Source: Acidobacteriota bacterium
GTDB taxonomy: Bacteria; Acidobacteriota; Terriglobia; Acidiferrales; UBA7541
Length of the DNA: 64,000 nucleotides
Assembly: GCA_013289955.1 (NCBI GenBank)
Contig: JABCYZ010000008.1
Location: 62,001-126,000 of the forward strand
Reading direction: 5' to 3'
A program made the position numbers and the translations under genes. The first letter of the stretch is position 1. Each line of letters starts with the position of its first letter. The notes under the pieces were generated by a model. It saw only the letters and a program-made list of their open reading frames with translations. It made no database searches and had not been told where the DNA came from. Of the stretch, positions 52,968 through 62,638 are shown piece by piece.

Positions 52968-53720
52968 TTAAATTGTCTTGTCTTTCGAATAGCAGATCTT
53001 CTCGAGATTGCATTCCACGCACTTGGGTTTGCGCGCATGGCATACGCGTCGCCCGTGCCAGATGATCTGATGCGAAAAGAGAATCCATTTTTCTCGCGGA
53101 ATCACTTTCATCAAGTCCTGTTCGATTTTTTTTGGATCCTCATTCCGCGTCAAGTCCAGCCGGTTCGAAATGCGAATCACATGCGTATCCACAACGATTC
53201 CAGCTGCAATACCAAAGGCCGTGCCCAGCACCACGTTGGCTGTCTTTCGCGCCGCCCCGGGCACCGTAAGGAGCTCTTCCATCGTGCGCGGCACTTGCCC
53301 GCCGAACCTCTCGATGATCGCCTTGCTCGCTCCCATAATCGATTTCGTTTTGTTTCGAAAAAATCCCGTCGGCCGTATCTCTTGCTCCAACTCGCTCGGA
53401 TTTGCGTATGCGAAGGCCTCCGGGGTCGGATATTTCTTGTACAGCGTCTCCGCCACCTGGTTTACCCGCACATCCGTGCACTGCGCGGAAAGAATCGTAC
53501 TAATCAGCAGCTGGAACGCATGGTCGTGCTTCAATTCGCAAGTTGCGGCCGGATACGCCTCGTCCAGCTTTGCCAAAATGGCCGCAACGCGTTTCGGATC
53601 CGTTCCCCCTGCGGACGATTGTTTGGCATTCGCTCGGCCCTTTGCGCTTCGCGTGGGCTTTGCCGCATGCTCTTTCTTGGCCGCAGGTTTCTTCTTTTTA
53701 TTTATTTTTCGTATAGGCAT
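52968..53720 (-). CDS. nth: Endonuclease III (DNA glycosylase/AP lyase)
   Basis: 250 residues. A Lys/Ala-rich basic N-terminal extension of about 40 residues precedes the core. The helix-hairpin-helix reads LLTVPGAARKTANVVLG with the catalytic Lys; here the usual GVG is GAA. The catalytic Asp is in VVDTHVIRIS. The C-terminus binds 4Fe-4S with the C-x6-C-x2-C-x5-C pattern of CHARKPKCVECNLEKIC. It removes oxidised pyrimidines in base excision repair. Start at MPIRK (53720). Confidence 0.95.
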   Translation of the reverse strand: MPIRKINKKKKPAAKKEHAAKPTRSAKGRANAKQSSAGGTDPKRVAAILAKLDEAYPAATCELKHDHAFQLLISTILSAQCTDVRVNQVAETLYKKYPTPEAFAYANPSELEQEIRPTGFFRNKTKSIMGASKAIIERFGGQVPRTMEELLTVPGAARKTANVVLGTAFGIAAGIVVDTHVIRISNRLDLTRNEDPKKIEQDLMKVIPREKWILFSHQIIWHGRRVCHARKPKCVECNLEKICYSKDKTI

Positions 53721-53818
53721 GACGCGAAGAATATCACACGGTGGGACAGACATTCCGTCTGTCTTCTGCGTTAGTCAACGGCGTTCCATGAAAGTGCCGG
53801 GCACGGCGTGCGGTGCCA

Positions 53819-54454
53819 CTACGAAACGGTGAGTGAGCGCAACATCTTGCGGAACGCTTTCCCACGATGGCTAATCCGATTCTTTTCTTCAGGCAAAAGC
53901 TCCGCAAATGTCTTCTTGAGAGCTGGGAAGTAAAACACCGGGTCATACCCGAAACCTCCGCTCCCCCGCGGCGATTCCAAAATCTCGCCATCCACGCGCG
54001 CCGTCACAATTGCGATCGCCCGCCCTTGTTGCGCCAAGGCAATAGCGCACACGAAATGCGCTGCGCGCTCTCGATCCTTCTTTCCGCTAAGCGCGCCCAG
54101 CAATTTCGCATTGCGTTCCGCGCTGGTCGCGTTCGGCCCGGCATACCGCGCAGAATGAACTCCTGGCGCCCCGCCCAGCGCCGGCACCACCAAGCCGGAA
54201 TCGTCAGCAAACACGCGCCGGTCTCCCGGCAGCGAATAGTGCAAAGCCTTCCCCGTTGCGTTCTCCGCAAACGTCGGCGCATCTTCCTGAAACGTCGGCA
54301 AGAAATCGAATCCCGGCAACAACTCGATCTCCACATGGGCACCCGGCGCATCGGTTACACTCAAGGCATCCGCACTTCCCGCCAGCGCGCGAAACTCTCG
54401 AAGTTTTCCAGGATTGGAAGACGCCAGAAACAACTTAACAAGCGCGCACATCAA
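53819..54454 (-). CDS. rdgB: RdgB/HAM1 non-canonical purine NTP pyrophosphatase
   Basis: 211 residues. It opens with [19 protein letters not shown], the substrate-binding SNxGK motif. [14 protein letters not shown] and [20 protein letters not shown] are the metal and base-recognition segments. [20 protein letters not shown] and [11 protein letters not shown] finish the family pattern. It hydrolyses ITP, dITP and XTP to monophosphates. It overlaps the RNase PH stop by 4 bases, a conserved pairing in many bacteria. Confidence 0.95.
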   Translation of the reverse strand: MMCALVKLFLASSNPGKLREFRALAGSADALSVTDAPGAHVEIELLPGFDFLPTFQEDAPTFAENATGKALHYSLPGDRRVFADDSGLVVPALGGAPGVHSARYAGPNATSAERNAKLLGALSGKKDRERAAHFVCAIALAQQGRAIAIVTARVDGEILESPRGSGGFGYDPVFYFPALKKTFAELLPEEKNRISHRGKAFRKMLRSLTVS

Positions 54455-55218
54455 CGGGCGCGCGCACTGAACTTAACCGGCAACACTGCGCGCTGGTCCT
54501 CCGTCAGCCGGCGAATTCCCGCCGCTGCCAACGCAAGGAGGTCCTGCATTTCGCTTCCGCTAAACGGCCGCCCCTCCGCCGTAGCCTGAATCTCAACAAA
54601 ATGTCCGCTGCCCGTCATTACCACGTTCATGTCCACTTCCGCGCGCGAATCTTCCTCGTACGCCAGATCCAACAGCGCTCGATCATCTACAATCCCCACG
54701 CTGGTCGCGGCTACGGTGTCAATCAACGGCGAGCTCTTCAAAATCCCCGCCGCCACCAACCGTTCGAACGCCAGTGCAAGCGCCACGAACGCACCGGTAA
54801 TCGAAGCCGTCCGCGTCCCGCCGTCAGCCTGAATCACGTCACAATCGATCCACACGGTCCGCTCGCCTAGCGCTTCCTGATCCGTCACCGCTCGCAGCGA
54901 CCGCCCGATCAACCGCTGAATCTCCAGAGTCCGCCCGGACTGTTTGCCGCGAGTCGCCTCGCGCTGCGTGCGCTCTTCCGTGGCTCTCGGCAACATTCCG
55001 TATTCGCTCGTCACCCAGCCTTTGCCGGTACCTTTCATAAATCCCGGAACGCCGTCGTCCACCGTCGCGGTGCATATCACGCGCGTGCTGCCAATCTCAA
55101 TCAACACGCTTCCTTCCGCTGTTGAAATAAAATCAGGCGTCATCTTCAAAGGTCGCATCTGATCCGGACCTCGGCCATCCGCTCGCACTCTTCCTCCTGC
55201 TGTCACTGCATTTGCCAT
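54451..55218 (-). CDS. rph: Ribonuclease PH
   Basis: 256 residues. Signature segments: [15 protein letters not shown], then [40 protein letters not shown], the phosphate-site [20 protein letters not shown], and [20 protein letters not shown]. It trims tRNA 3' ends phosphorolytically. The start was set at 55218; a longer frame reaches 55287 with ATGA overlap of the GerMN gene, and a GTG at VRADGR is also possible. Confidence 0.94.
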   Translation of the reverse strand: MANAVTAGGRVRADGRGPDQMRPLKMTPDFISTAEGSVLIEIGSTRVICTATVDDGVPGFMKGTGKGWVTSEYGMLPRATEERTQREATRGKQSGRTLEIQRLIGRSLRAVTDQEALGERTVWIDCDVIQADGGTRTASITGAFVALALAFERLVAAGILKSSPLIDTVAATSVGIVDDRALLDLAYEEDSRAEVDMNVVMTGSGHFVEIQATAEGRPFSGSEMQDLLALAAAGIRRLTEDQRAVLPVKFSARAR

Positions 55219-55283
55219 CAGTGCTCTTGCCGTTTCCACGCAAGCTGCGTCAGTTTGCCGGGTGCATTCGCGAGTGTCAATCT

Positions 55284-56024
55284 TCAAACGCCATCGGGAG
55301 AAGCAGGTCTGGTCGCCGGAGCGGCCGCAGGGGCAGGTTTGTCGGTCGCAGGAGCGGGAGCCGACGGCTTCTCCGCGACCGGCGGCGTTGCTGGCGCTGC
55401 TGCTGGTGTCGCTGCGACAGGCGCCGGCAGCGGGCCTTCCGCGTTCACCAGAAAAGTTCCAGTCAGGTCCAAATGCCCGGCCAGCGTTTCCACTTCCTGC
55501 CCATGAATCAAAATTTTCAGCCGTTGCACCTTCGGCACATTCGCTTCCAGTGTTCGCGCAATCGAATCCACCGCCATCTGCTCACTCTGAATTCCCGATG
55601 GCGTCGCCGTCGCCAGTGGCTCGGAAAAATCCGCAATGGCCGTACCGTTCGGCAGCAGATAAAACGCCAAGAGCACGGCATCCGGTGGCAGTGTGCGCAG
55701 GTCAGCATCCACCGGCCCTGCCAGCAAGGTATTCAGCACTTGTTTCGAACGCAGCACCGGATCGCTAGAAAGCGGCAACTCCACCGTCGAGTCCATCAGC
55801 GTCCCGTCGCCATTCCCCGAAGCCCAAAATAATTTCGCCTTCACGCGCGGCTCGCCCGGATTCACGGGGACCGCCTGAGTCAATTCTCTCCGCGCCTGCT
55901 CCGCGGTTTGCTGCTGCAACTTCGCCGCCGCTCGCAATCGCCGCCGCAAAATCGGAAAGTAAATCGCTCCCACGATCACCAAAACGCAAAGGATGCCCAC
56001 CACCCATCGGATCCAGCGCGCCAT
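55284..56024 (-). CDS. GerMN-domain protein, membrane anchored
   Basis: 246 residues. One N-terminal transmembrane helix ([20 protein letters not shown]). The GerMN domain lies at about 60-190: [20 protein letters not shown], then [40 protein letters not shown]. The last 50 residues are Ala/Pro-rich. GerMN proteins occur in spore germination and cell-wall contexts. It lies directly before rph and one base after the amidase gene, and the amidase link suggests cell-envelope function. Confidence 0.85.
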   Translation of the reverse strand: MARWIRWVVGILCVLVIVGAIYFPILRRRLRAAAKLQQQTAEQARRELTQAVPVNPGEPRVKAKLFWASGNGDGTLMDSTVELPLSSDPVLRSKQVLNTLLAGPVDADLRTLPPDAVLLAFYLLPNGTAIADFSEPLATATPSGIQSEQMAVDSIARTLEANVPKVQRLKILIHGQEVETLAGHLDLTGTFLVNAEGPLPAPVAATPAAAPATPPVAEKPSAPAPATDKPAPAAAPATRPASPDGV

Positions 56025-56860
56025 TACGGAGTTCCCCCCCTTGTCGTCGGCACAACATACGACGGACGAAACGCCGCAACACCGGTGGCGATCGCATCGG
56101 CCACACCCGGCGCCATGCGATCCAGGTCCGCGCGGTTTTCCACCACAACGCTCGATATTTCCACCGCAATCGCCGGCGCCGCCGTCGTTCGCAGTTGCCG
56201 AACCGCCGCCGTTTGCGCCGTGCTCGGCGATCCCTTGAATCGCTGCGCCAGCAAACCCTGCACCAGATCGCCCAGCTTCCTGCTCAAACCTTGAAACGGC
56301 GTCTGCGCGCGGTCCCAGGAAATCAAACCGGCCACATCCCCTGATACCGGCAAATCTGAGTTGACGTAAACTCGCGCCGTCCCCGGCAGGCCCGTCGAGG
56401 CAATATGCAGCGTTAGAAACACCGCTCCGCTCTGTGCGTTCGCCAGCGCCGAGCGGTCGTCAAACGAGGGATCTTCATTCCCCTGCCGTGTCTGCACCAC
56501 CTGGAATCCCTGCGACTCCAGCGCACGGCGCACTTGGGCCGCAAAGTCGAGCACAATCTCGCTCTCCCGGATTCCCCCCGTTCCCCGGGCTCCCGGATCC
56601 GTCCCGCCGTGCGCCGGGTCAAGAACCACGACATTCAACCCTGCTCGTGGCACGGCCGGTGAAATAGTTTGCGGAGGGCTTTCTGGCGTTGCAGGCTGTG
56701 CCTGAGGTGCAGCGGGCGCTGTTTCGGAAGTTGCCGGGGAAGAGAAACTGAGTACCCCGGCTCCTGAAACGAACAAAAGAAAAAGCGCGCCAATCCGAGA
56801 TCCATTACGGACCCAAGCGCACTGCTTCATTCGAGCGATATTTTCCACGTCGAGCAGCAT
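56024..56860 (-). CDS. N-acetylmuramoyl-L-alanine amidase (Amidase_3)
   Basis: 278 residues. A signal segment (IGALFLLFVSGAGVLSF) and a Pro/Ala-rich linker precede the amidase domain from about 85. Zinc ligands and catalytic residues are visible: His in LDPAHGGTD, Glu in IRESEIVLD, His in FLTLHIAST and Glu in IAVEISSVV. It cleaves peptide from glycan in peptidoglycan. In family members the third block reads SLHNN; here it is LTLHIAS. The gene overlaps GerMN by one base. ATG at 56830 is an alternative start. Confidence 0.9.
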   Translation of the reverse strand: MLLDVENIARMKQCAWVRNGSRIGALFLLFVSGAGVLSFSSPATSETAPAAPQAQPATPESPPQTISPAVPRAGLNVVVLDPAHGGTDPGARGTGGIRESEIVLDFAAQVRRALESQGFQVVQTRQGNEDPSFDDRSALANAQSGAVFLTLHIASTGLPGTARVYVNSDLPVSGDVAGLISWDRAQTPFQGLSRKLGDLVQGLLAQRFKGSPSTAQTAAVRQLRTTAAPAIAVEISSVVVENRADLDRMAPGVADAIATGVAAFRPSYVVPTTRGGTP

Positions 56861-56907
56861 ACCAAATCTAAACGCGATTCCGTGCTGCCCGAATCTCTCC
56901 CTCTACG

Positions 56908-56935
56908 AAAAAGGAACGGTCTCTTCGACCGTCCC
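56908..56935 (-). terminator. Rho-independent terminator
   Basis: On the minus strand GGGACGGTC, loop GAAGA, GACCGTTCC, then five T. Lies after the LTxxQ gene (57021) and before the amidase gene. Confidence 0.8.
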
Positions 56936-57020
56936 TCGATGAATCGCGTCTAGAACCTTGATCCGGCCGATGAACTCTTGATTCCTAGGAATCGGACCGC
57001 CCCGGAGGTTGCCGACCCCA

Positions 57021-57467
57021 TCAGCCCTGTGGCTGGGCCTGTGGCGGCTGTTGCGGCTGCTCTCGGCGAGACGCGCGCAAAGCCCGAACATTGGCCCGCA
57101 TCTGTTGCCGCTGCTCAGGTGTCAAGAGTTTTACCATCTGCATGCGAGCGCTATGCCGCAGCTGATGAATCTTTGTTTCTTTCTGATCCGCCGCCAGCGA
57201 CTCATCCTTATTCACGGCATCCAATTGCGCCTTGGTAGACTCATGAATTTTCTTCATGGCCGCTTTTTGATCCTCGGTCAGGTTCAGTCCTTGCATCGCG
57301 CCATGCTTTCTTCCTTCGTGCTGCGTTGGCCGGGCAGGTGCCGCCTGGCTTTGATCTTGGGCTGGTGGCTCGGAGCCACTCTGTGCACGGCTGATTCCCG
57401 GCGCAAACGTCAACGCCAGTAATCCGGCGGCAATCGCGAGCTGCTTTCCTGTGTTCTTGCTGATCAT
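57021..57467 (-). CDS. LTxxQ-motif (Spy/CpxP-like) periplasmic protein
   Basis: 148 residues from ATG 57467. A signal peptide ends LTFAPGISRAQS. A Gln/Pro-rich stretch follows, then two LTxxQ motifs (LNLTEDQKAAM and LLTPEQRQQM) separated by a helix, as in Spy/CpxP chaperone-type proteins that counter envelope stress. The C-terminus is Gln/Pro-rich. GAGGAC precedes the start and a terminator follows the stop. Confidence 0.82.
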   Translation of the reverse strand: MISKNTGKQLAIAAGLLALTFAPGISRAQSGSEPPAQDQSQAAPARPTQHEGRKHGAMQGLNLTEDQKAAMKKIHESTKAQLDAVNKDESLAADQKETKIHQLRHSARMQMVKLLTPEQRQQMRANVRALRASRREQPQQPPQAQPQG

Positions 57468-57642
57468 TGGGGTGTCCTCATTCTCTTCCGGGCTGGCGTT
57501 CTTTCTTCCTACCCTCATCTAACCCGCCCCGCCGGCGAATGTCGCGCTACCTGTCCTTCAGGAATTCACCGCCGCTTCTCCTTGATTCTGAGAGACATGC
57601 CGCGAATCCTCGTGCGCCATAGATCCCCCAACGCGCTCCATA

Positions 57643-57677
57643 AAAAAGCCGCCCGGCCTTTAGAAAGCCGAGCGGCA
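57643..57677 (-). terminator. Rho-independent terminator
   Basis: On the minus strand GCCGCTCGGC, a loop, GCCGGGCGGC, then six T. Lies 36 bases after the stop of the BNR protein gene. Confidence 0.82.
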
Positions 57678-57712
57678 TAGCTCGTCCGTACCCGCCAGCT
57701 GGCTTGTCCGGT

Positions 57713-60700
57713 CTATTGCACTCTGAGCGGTTCGAAGTGCACCTTCTCCATCAACGAATTTACGCTCGCGACGTCTTTCGTTTGAATCGCTTCCCACCGC
57801 CCCAGGGCGCTCTTTCCCGCTGCTTCCCATTTCTCGGCTGCCGCTGTCGCATCTGCCGAAGGAGCCACATCGGCACCATCGACAATCCCCAGCAGAGTCC
57901 CCATCGCAGCCGACACTTGCCGCAGCGTCGCCGGCTCCTTTCCCGGCACGCTAAATCCAAAACCTCCGAAGCCGCCGCCGGACGCGGAGCCGGCCACTGC
58001 CCCAATCTCTTTCTCAAGGTCCGAAAGCGCCGTCATGGCCTCCGTACTTGCCGCCGCCTGCTTCTTTCGCGCCGCAATTTGCTTTTGTAGATCGTCCGCA
58101 CGCGTAACTGCTGCAGAGAACTCTCCCGCGCCCGCCGCCAGTCTTGAAGCCAAGCGGAACTGCCGCTGCAAATCCTCTCTGCTCGTCTTCACGCCCGGGT
58201 CCATCTTGAGCACCAATGGCACCGAAATCGTTTTTCCCGCTGCCGTCAGCTTCACCGTGTACCGCCCCGGAACCGCCAACGGCCCTCCTCCACCGCGTCG
58301 AGACCGCCGCCGGGCTCCCGCAAAGGCATACCGCAAGTCCCAAACGAATCGGTGCATCCCGGCCTCCGCCGATAATGGCTCCGCGTCATGCACCCAGTAC
58401 ATCGGGATGTCCAGTTCGTCCGGATTTGTCTTCGGCATTTCGTCGGTACTCGCAAATCGCCGCACCGATTTCCCCTCCGCGTCAATAATCTCCAGCTGTA
58501 CAGCCCCCGTCTGTTTCTCCCGCAAGTAGTACTCTAGTACCGCTCCCGTCGGTGGATTTGCTGCCTGCGGCTCATCCAGTGGTATCGGCGTTCCCTGATC
58601 CGCTCCCGGACGAACTCGATACGCCGTCTGTGGCTCAAAGAGCCAGGTATCCGCGCTTGCCACTTTCGCGCTCCACTGCCGCAGCGGCGTCACATCGTCC
58701 AGCACCCAGAAGGATCGCCCAAACGTCGCGATCACCAGATCATCGTCATGCACAACCAAATCGCGCACCGAAGTCGTCGGCAGATTAAATTGCAGCGGCG
58801 ACCAGCTGTCTCCATCATCAAACGAAACGTACACGCCTTTTTCCGTGCATGCATACAGCAACCCGGGAACCTTCGGATCTTCCCGCACGCAATTCAGAAA
58901 GCTTCCTTCGGGAATCCCCTCCGAAGCCCGCTGCCACGTCTTCCCAAAATCCTTCGTGCGATACAGATAAGCCCGCAAATCTTCCAGACGGTGCCGATCC
59001 ACCGCGGCAAAAGCTTCGCCGGAGTGGGAGCGCGACGCCGAAATATGCGTCACTTTGCTCCACGGCGTCAGGTCCTTCGGCGTGACGTCACTCCACGTTT
59101 TGCCTTCGTTCCGCGTCAGCTGTACGAGTCCGTCATCCGTCCCCACCCAAATTTCGCCCGCCTGTCTTGGCGAAGGCGCAATGGTATAAATCACGCCATG
59201 CCTTTTTCCTGGCGGGATATCCGCCGCCGTCGCCGCATCCAAATTCGCCGGAATGCCCGGATCTTCCCGCGTCAGATCCGGGCTGATCTTCTGCCAGGAA
59301 TTTCCGCCGTCCGCCGTTCGAAACAAGACTTGAGCGCTGAAATACAGCACATGCGGCTCAATTTCCGAAAAAACCAGCGGCAGAGTCCAAGTCCGCCGGT
59401 AGTCGCCGGGATACATCATGGTCGGCGGGATCTGCTGAACTTCTTCGTCGTGAAAATCCTGACGCACCACCGATCCGCCGTAAATGATTTCGGGATTCAA
59501 CGGATCGGGCGCGACGTAGTCGCTCTCGCCTCCGGCTTCCATCGGCCGCCAATCTTGAAAATTTAGCCCTCGCCACTTGCTGCGGCTCGGCGTGGCGGCA
59601 GCTCCGCTGTCCTGCTGCGCGCCATACACCCAGTAGGGGAATCGATTGTCCGTCGCCACATGATAAAACTGTCCGGTTGGCTGGTTGTACCAGGAGCTCC
59701 ACGTCTCCCCGCCATTACGCGTCACGATCACGCCTTGATCGCATCCCAGTACCATGCGCTGCGGATTGTCTGGATCGATCCAAAGCTGGTGATAATCGTC
59801 TCCGCCAGGCGCACCCTTGATCGCCGTAAACGTCTTACCTCCATCGCGCGAACGATACGTCGAAGTGTTCGGCACATACACCGTGTCCGGATCCTGCGAA
59901 TCGACGCTCACCTCGCAGAAATACCACCCACGTCCCCAAATGCGCGCATCTTTCGAAACGCGTGTCCAATTCTCGCCGCCATCATCCGAGCGGTACATCC
60001 CGCCTTCTTTCGCGTCAGCAATCAAGTAAATCCGCTCCGCATTGCTCCGCGCAAAGGCAATCCCCATCCGCCCCAGCTCTTCGGAAGGCAATCCGTGTCC
60101 GGTCAACTGCTCCCAATGGTCTCCGCCATCCTTCGAGCGATAAAGCCCCGTTCCTGGCCCCTTCGACGGCGGATAAATGCTCCACGGCGGCCGCCGGGTC
60201 TGCAGCAAAGCCGCGTAGAGAATCTGTGAATTCCCCGGCTTCATCGCCAAGTCAATCGCGCCGGTGTTCTCGTCCTTGAAAAGAATCTGCTGCCACGTTT
60301 TCCCGCCATCGTTTGAACGAAAGACTCCCCGCTCTTTGTTCGGTCCATACGCATGCCCCAGCGCCGCCACAAAGACCTTTTCCGGATCGTCCGGGTCCAC
60401 CACAATCCGCGCAATCTGCCGCGAGTCCTCCAAACCGATGTGCGTCCAAGTCTTGCCAGCGTCCGTCGATTCATACATTCCGTTCCCATACGAAATGCTC
60501 GAGCGCATGTCCGCCTCGCCCGACCCCACGTAAATCACATTCGCATTCGACGGCGCCACGGCAATCGCCCCAATCGAACCGACCGGCTCCGCGTCAAATA
60601 TCGGATTCCACGTCCGTCCCGCATCATTCGTTTTCCAAACGCCGCCGTTCACCGATCCGAAGTAATAGACCTCCGGTTGCCCCCGCACTCCCGTCACTGC

Positions 60701-60868
60701 CAGCGTTCGCCCCGCCCGAAAGGGCCCAATCGACCGCCACTTCATTTCCAGAAAGAACTTTTGGTCAAACTTCGGGGCCGCGTCCGGCAAAGCCGCGGCT
60801 GTCGCGTGCAGAAACAGTGCCAGGCCGGAAACTAGCAGGAGTAGTAGGAAAAGCCGCAGCTTCTTCAC
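57713..60868 (-). CDS. Secreted BNR/VPS10-type beta-propeller protein
   Basis: 1,051 residues. A signal peptide (LFLLLLLVSGLALFLHATA) precedes repeated BNR/Asp-box units over about 30-720, for example VFRSNDGGKTWQQI, LYRSKDGGDHWEQ and MYRSDDGGENWTR. These form the 10-bladed-type propeller of sortilin/VPS10-like bacterial proteins, often annotated as glycosyl hydrolases. The C-terminal third has a beta domain (about 760-900) and helices, with no recognised catalytic motif. Common as paralogues in Acidobacteriota. Role unknown; no neighbour suggests a substrate. Confidence 0.88.
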   Translation of the reverse strand: MKKLRLFLLLLLVSGLALFLHATAAALPDAAPKFDQKFFLEMKWRSIGPFRAGRTLAVTGVRGQPEVYYFGSVNGGVWKTNDAGRTWNPIFDAEPVGSIGAIAVAPSNANVIYVGSGEADMRSSISYGNGMYESTDAGKTWTHIGLEDSRQIARIVVDPDDPEKVFVAALGHAYGPNKERGVFRSNDGGKTWQQILFKDENTGAIDLAMKPGNSQILYAALLQTRRPPWSIYPPSKGPGTGLYRSKDGGDHWEQLTGHGLPSEELGRMGIAFARSNAERIYLIADAKEGGMYRSDDGGENWTRVSKDARIWGRGWYFCEVSVDSQDPDTVYVPNTSTYRSRDGGKTFTAIKGAPGGDDYHQLWIDPDNPQRMVLGCDQGVIVTRNGGETWSSWYNQPTGQFYHVATDNRFPYWVYGAQQDSGAAATPSRSKWRGLNFQDWRPMEAGGESDYVAPDPLNPEIIYGGSVVRQDFHDEEVQQIPPTMMYPGDYRRTWTLPLVFSEIEPHVLYFSAQVLFRTADGGNSWQKISPDLTREDPGIPANLDAATAADIPPGKRHGVIYTIAPSPRQAGEIWVGTDDGLVQLTRNEGKTWSDVTPKDLTPWSKVTHISASRSHSGEAFAAVDRHRLEDLRAYLYRTKDFGKTWQRASEGIPEGSFLNCVREDPKVPGLLYACTEKGVYVSFDDGDSWSPLQFNLPTTSVRDLVVHDDDLVIATFGRSFWVLDDVTPLRQWSAKVASADTWLFEPQTAYRVRPGADQGTPIPLDEPQAANPPTGAVLEYYLREKQTGAVQLEIIDAEGKSVRRFASTDEMPKTNPDELDIPMYWVHDAEPLSAEAGMHRFVWDLRYAFAGARRRSRRGGGGPLAVPGRYTVKLTAAGKTISVPLVLKMDPGVKTSREDLQRQFRLASRLAAGAGEFSAAVTRADDLQKQIAARKKQAAASTEAMTALSDLEKEIGAVAGSASGGGFGGFGFSVPGKEPATLRQVSAAMGTLLGIVDGADVAPSADATAAAEKWEAAGKSALGRWEAIQTKDVASVNSLMEKVHFEPLRVQ

Positions 60869-60946
60869 AGTCTTGTCTCCAGTTGGAAAAATGAATTCAG
60901 AAGTGAATTGGGGAGTATAGCAGGAGCGCCGCCAAGGCGCCGAAGC

Positions 60947-62371
60947 TTAGTCGCCCGTAACCGCGTTCGGCGTAGCCGCCGGAGCAATCACTGATCGCCG
61001 CAGCGGCTTGGTCGCCGCATAGAGAACAAATCCGCCCGCGATAATCATCGAGCCAAACAGCAGCCCGTTCATCCCAAGAATGTTTTCACTTTCGCTCTCG
61101 ACCATTGCCAAGCTCATCAGCAACAGCGGAAAGATCCCGCAGGAAATCGCCCCAACCAACCCGCCGGGCACCTTGAACTCGCGCTTCAATTCAGGCTCGC
61201 GTATCCGCAAGACCACCAGCGTTACGAACTCCAGCATCAAGCTCGCGCCATAAAGCATAATGTCCAAAGTCACGAGCTTCCTGAATCCCAACCCCAGGCA
61301 CAGCGCCCAGCACCCCGCGCAAACCAGAATAGCCAGCCACGGCGCATGGGTTTTCGAACTCGTCTTCGCAAACACCTTCGGCAGCATTCCGTCGCGCGCC
61401 ATCGCCAGCGGAAGCCTCGAGTAACTCATCACCAGCGCGTTGAACATCCCGAACGCGCTCATCATCCCGCCGATCACGATCAGCAAACGTAGCCACTCAA
61501 ATCCCCAAATTTTTCCGCCAATTAACCCAGCAATCGTCGCCCAAGCCCCGTCCGTGCCAAACGCCGCCGCTGGAATCCCCGTAAAGTACACCGCCAGGAA
61601 AGGCAGCACGTATGTCAGCGCAACCAGAATGACTGCCGCGATCATCGCTCTCGGATAAGTCCGCTGCGGTCTCTCCACCTCTTGCGCGATCGTCGAAGCG
61701 TTGTCCCATCCCATGTAATTCCACATCGCCACAAGCACGCCGCCCAGCAAACCGAGACCTGTCGCTTCCGCCCCGCCATGCCCGCTGCTACCAGCAAAGG
61801 CTCCCACTCGAAAAGGCGCCATCACCACGATCACTGCAAAAGGCGCGGAAAGAAAAAAGAACAACCACAGCGAAGTGATGCCCACAACGCGAATTCCAAG
61901 GATATTCAGCAGCGCGCAAGTCACAACTACAAAGAGCCCAGCCATCACGGCGTGACTACTGGAACCAAACCACGGCGACATCTGCTTCAAATAAAACACG
62001 AACAGCGTGGGATAGATCGCCATGTCAAAGATGCTCGCCACCAAAGACAGCCAAGCCTCTTGAAATCCCCAGAAGTTTCCCAGCCCGCGTCGCACCCACG
62101 CGTAGTAACCGCCCTCAGCCGGCAAGGCGCTGGAAAGTTCCCCGATCATGAACGCCGTCGGCAAGCACCACAAGACCGGCAAGAAAAGCAAAATCAAAAT
62201 CCCATGCCCGTACCCCGCGCCATGCACGATCTCTTCGGTCCCGTACGTCCCCCCGGACACCATAAAAAACGTCGCCGCCACAAGCGGCCAGAGCGTCAGC
62301 TTTGCGATCTTTTTTTTCGCTGTTGAAATGGCGTGGGAAGGAATCTGGGCAGGAAGGGATAAAGAACTCAA
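60947..62371 (-). CDS. APC-family amino acid permease
   Basis: 474 residues with 12 hydrophobic helices. TM1 region LTLWPLVAATFFMVSGGTYG and GTEEIVHGAGYG carry the unwound-helix glycine motif of APC transporters; LPAEGGYYAWVRRGLGNFWG is the conserved loop between TM2 and TM3. Cytoplasmic membrane importer of amino acids or amines; substrate not predicted. It is followed after 78 bases by the BNR gene on the same strand. Confidence 0.9.
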   Translation of the reverse strand: MSSLSLPAQIPSHAISTAKKKIAKLTLWPLVAATFFMVSGGTYGTEEIVHGAGYGHGILILLFLPVLWCLPTAFMIGELSSALPAEGGYYAWVRRGLGNFWGFQEAWLSLVASIFDMAIYPTLFVFYLKQMSPWFGSSSHAVMAGLFVVVTCALLNILGIRVVGITSLWLFFFLSAPFAVIVVMAPFRVGAFAGSSGHGGAEATGLGLLGGVLVAMWNYMGWDNASTIAQEVERPQRTYPRAMIAAVILVALTYVLPFLAVYFTGIPAAAFGTDGAWATIAGLIGGKIWGFEWLRLLIVIGGMMSAFGMFNALVMSYSRLPLAMARDGMLPKVFAKTSSKTHAPWLAILVCAGCWALCLGLGFRKLVTLDIMLYGASLMLEFVTLVVLRIREPELKREFKVPGGLVGAISCGIFPLLLMSLAMVESESENILGMNGLLFGSMIIAGGFVLYAATKPLRRSVIAPAATPNAVTGD

Positions 62372-62638
62372 TTTTTACTCTCGTCCTCCTTAGCGATTCT
62401 CACTCGCGCGCTGGGGGAAGTGAGTTCGCATTCGAAGAATACAAGGTTCGCCCCCGCATGCAACAAAAAAATGCACTCCGCAGAATATTTTTTCAACGTG
62501 CAAACGGTCCCCTTCAACAGGGCCCGCGCCTCTCAAGCCCGCTCCCTGCTTGTCTTCCGCGGCTCGGCCCCGGCTCGGTGGCTGTGCTAAACTCCGCCCT
62601 TTGGTTTCGCGCCCATTTTCGTCTCAGGAGTCGTCTGC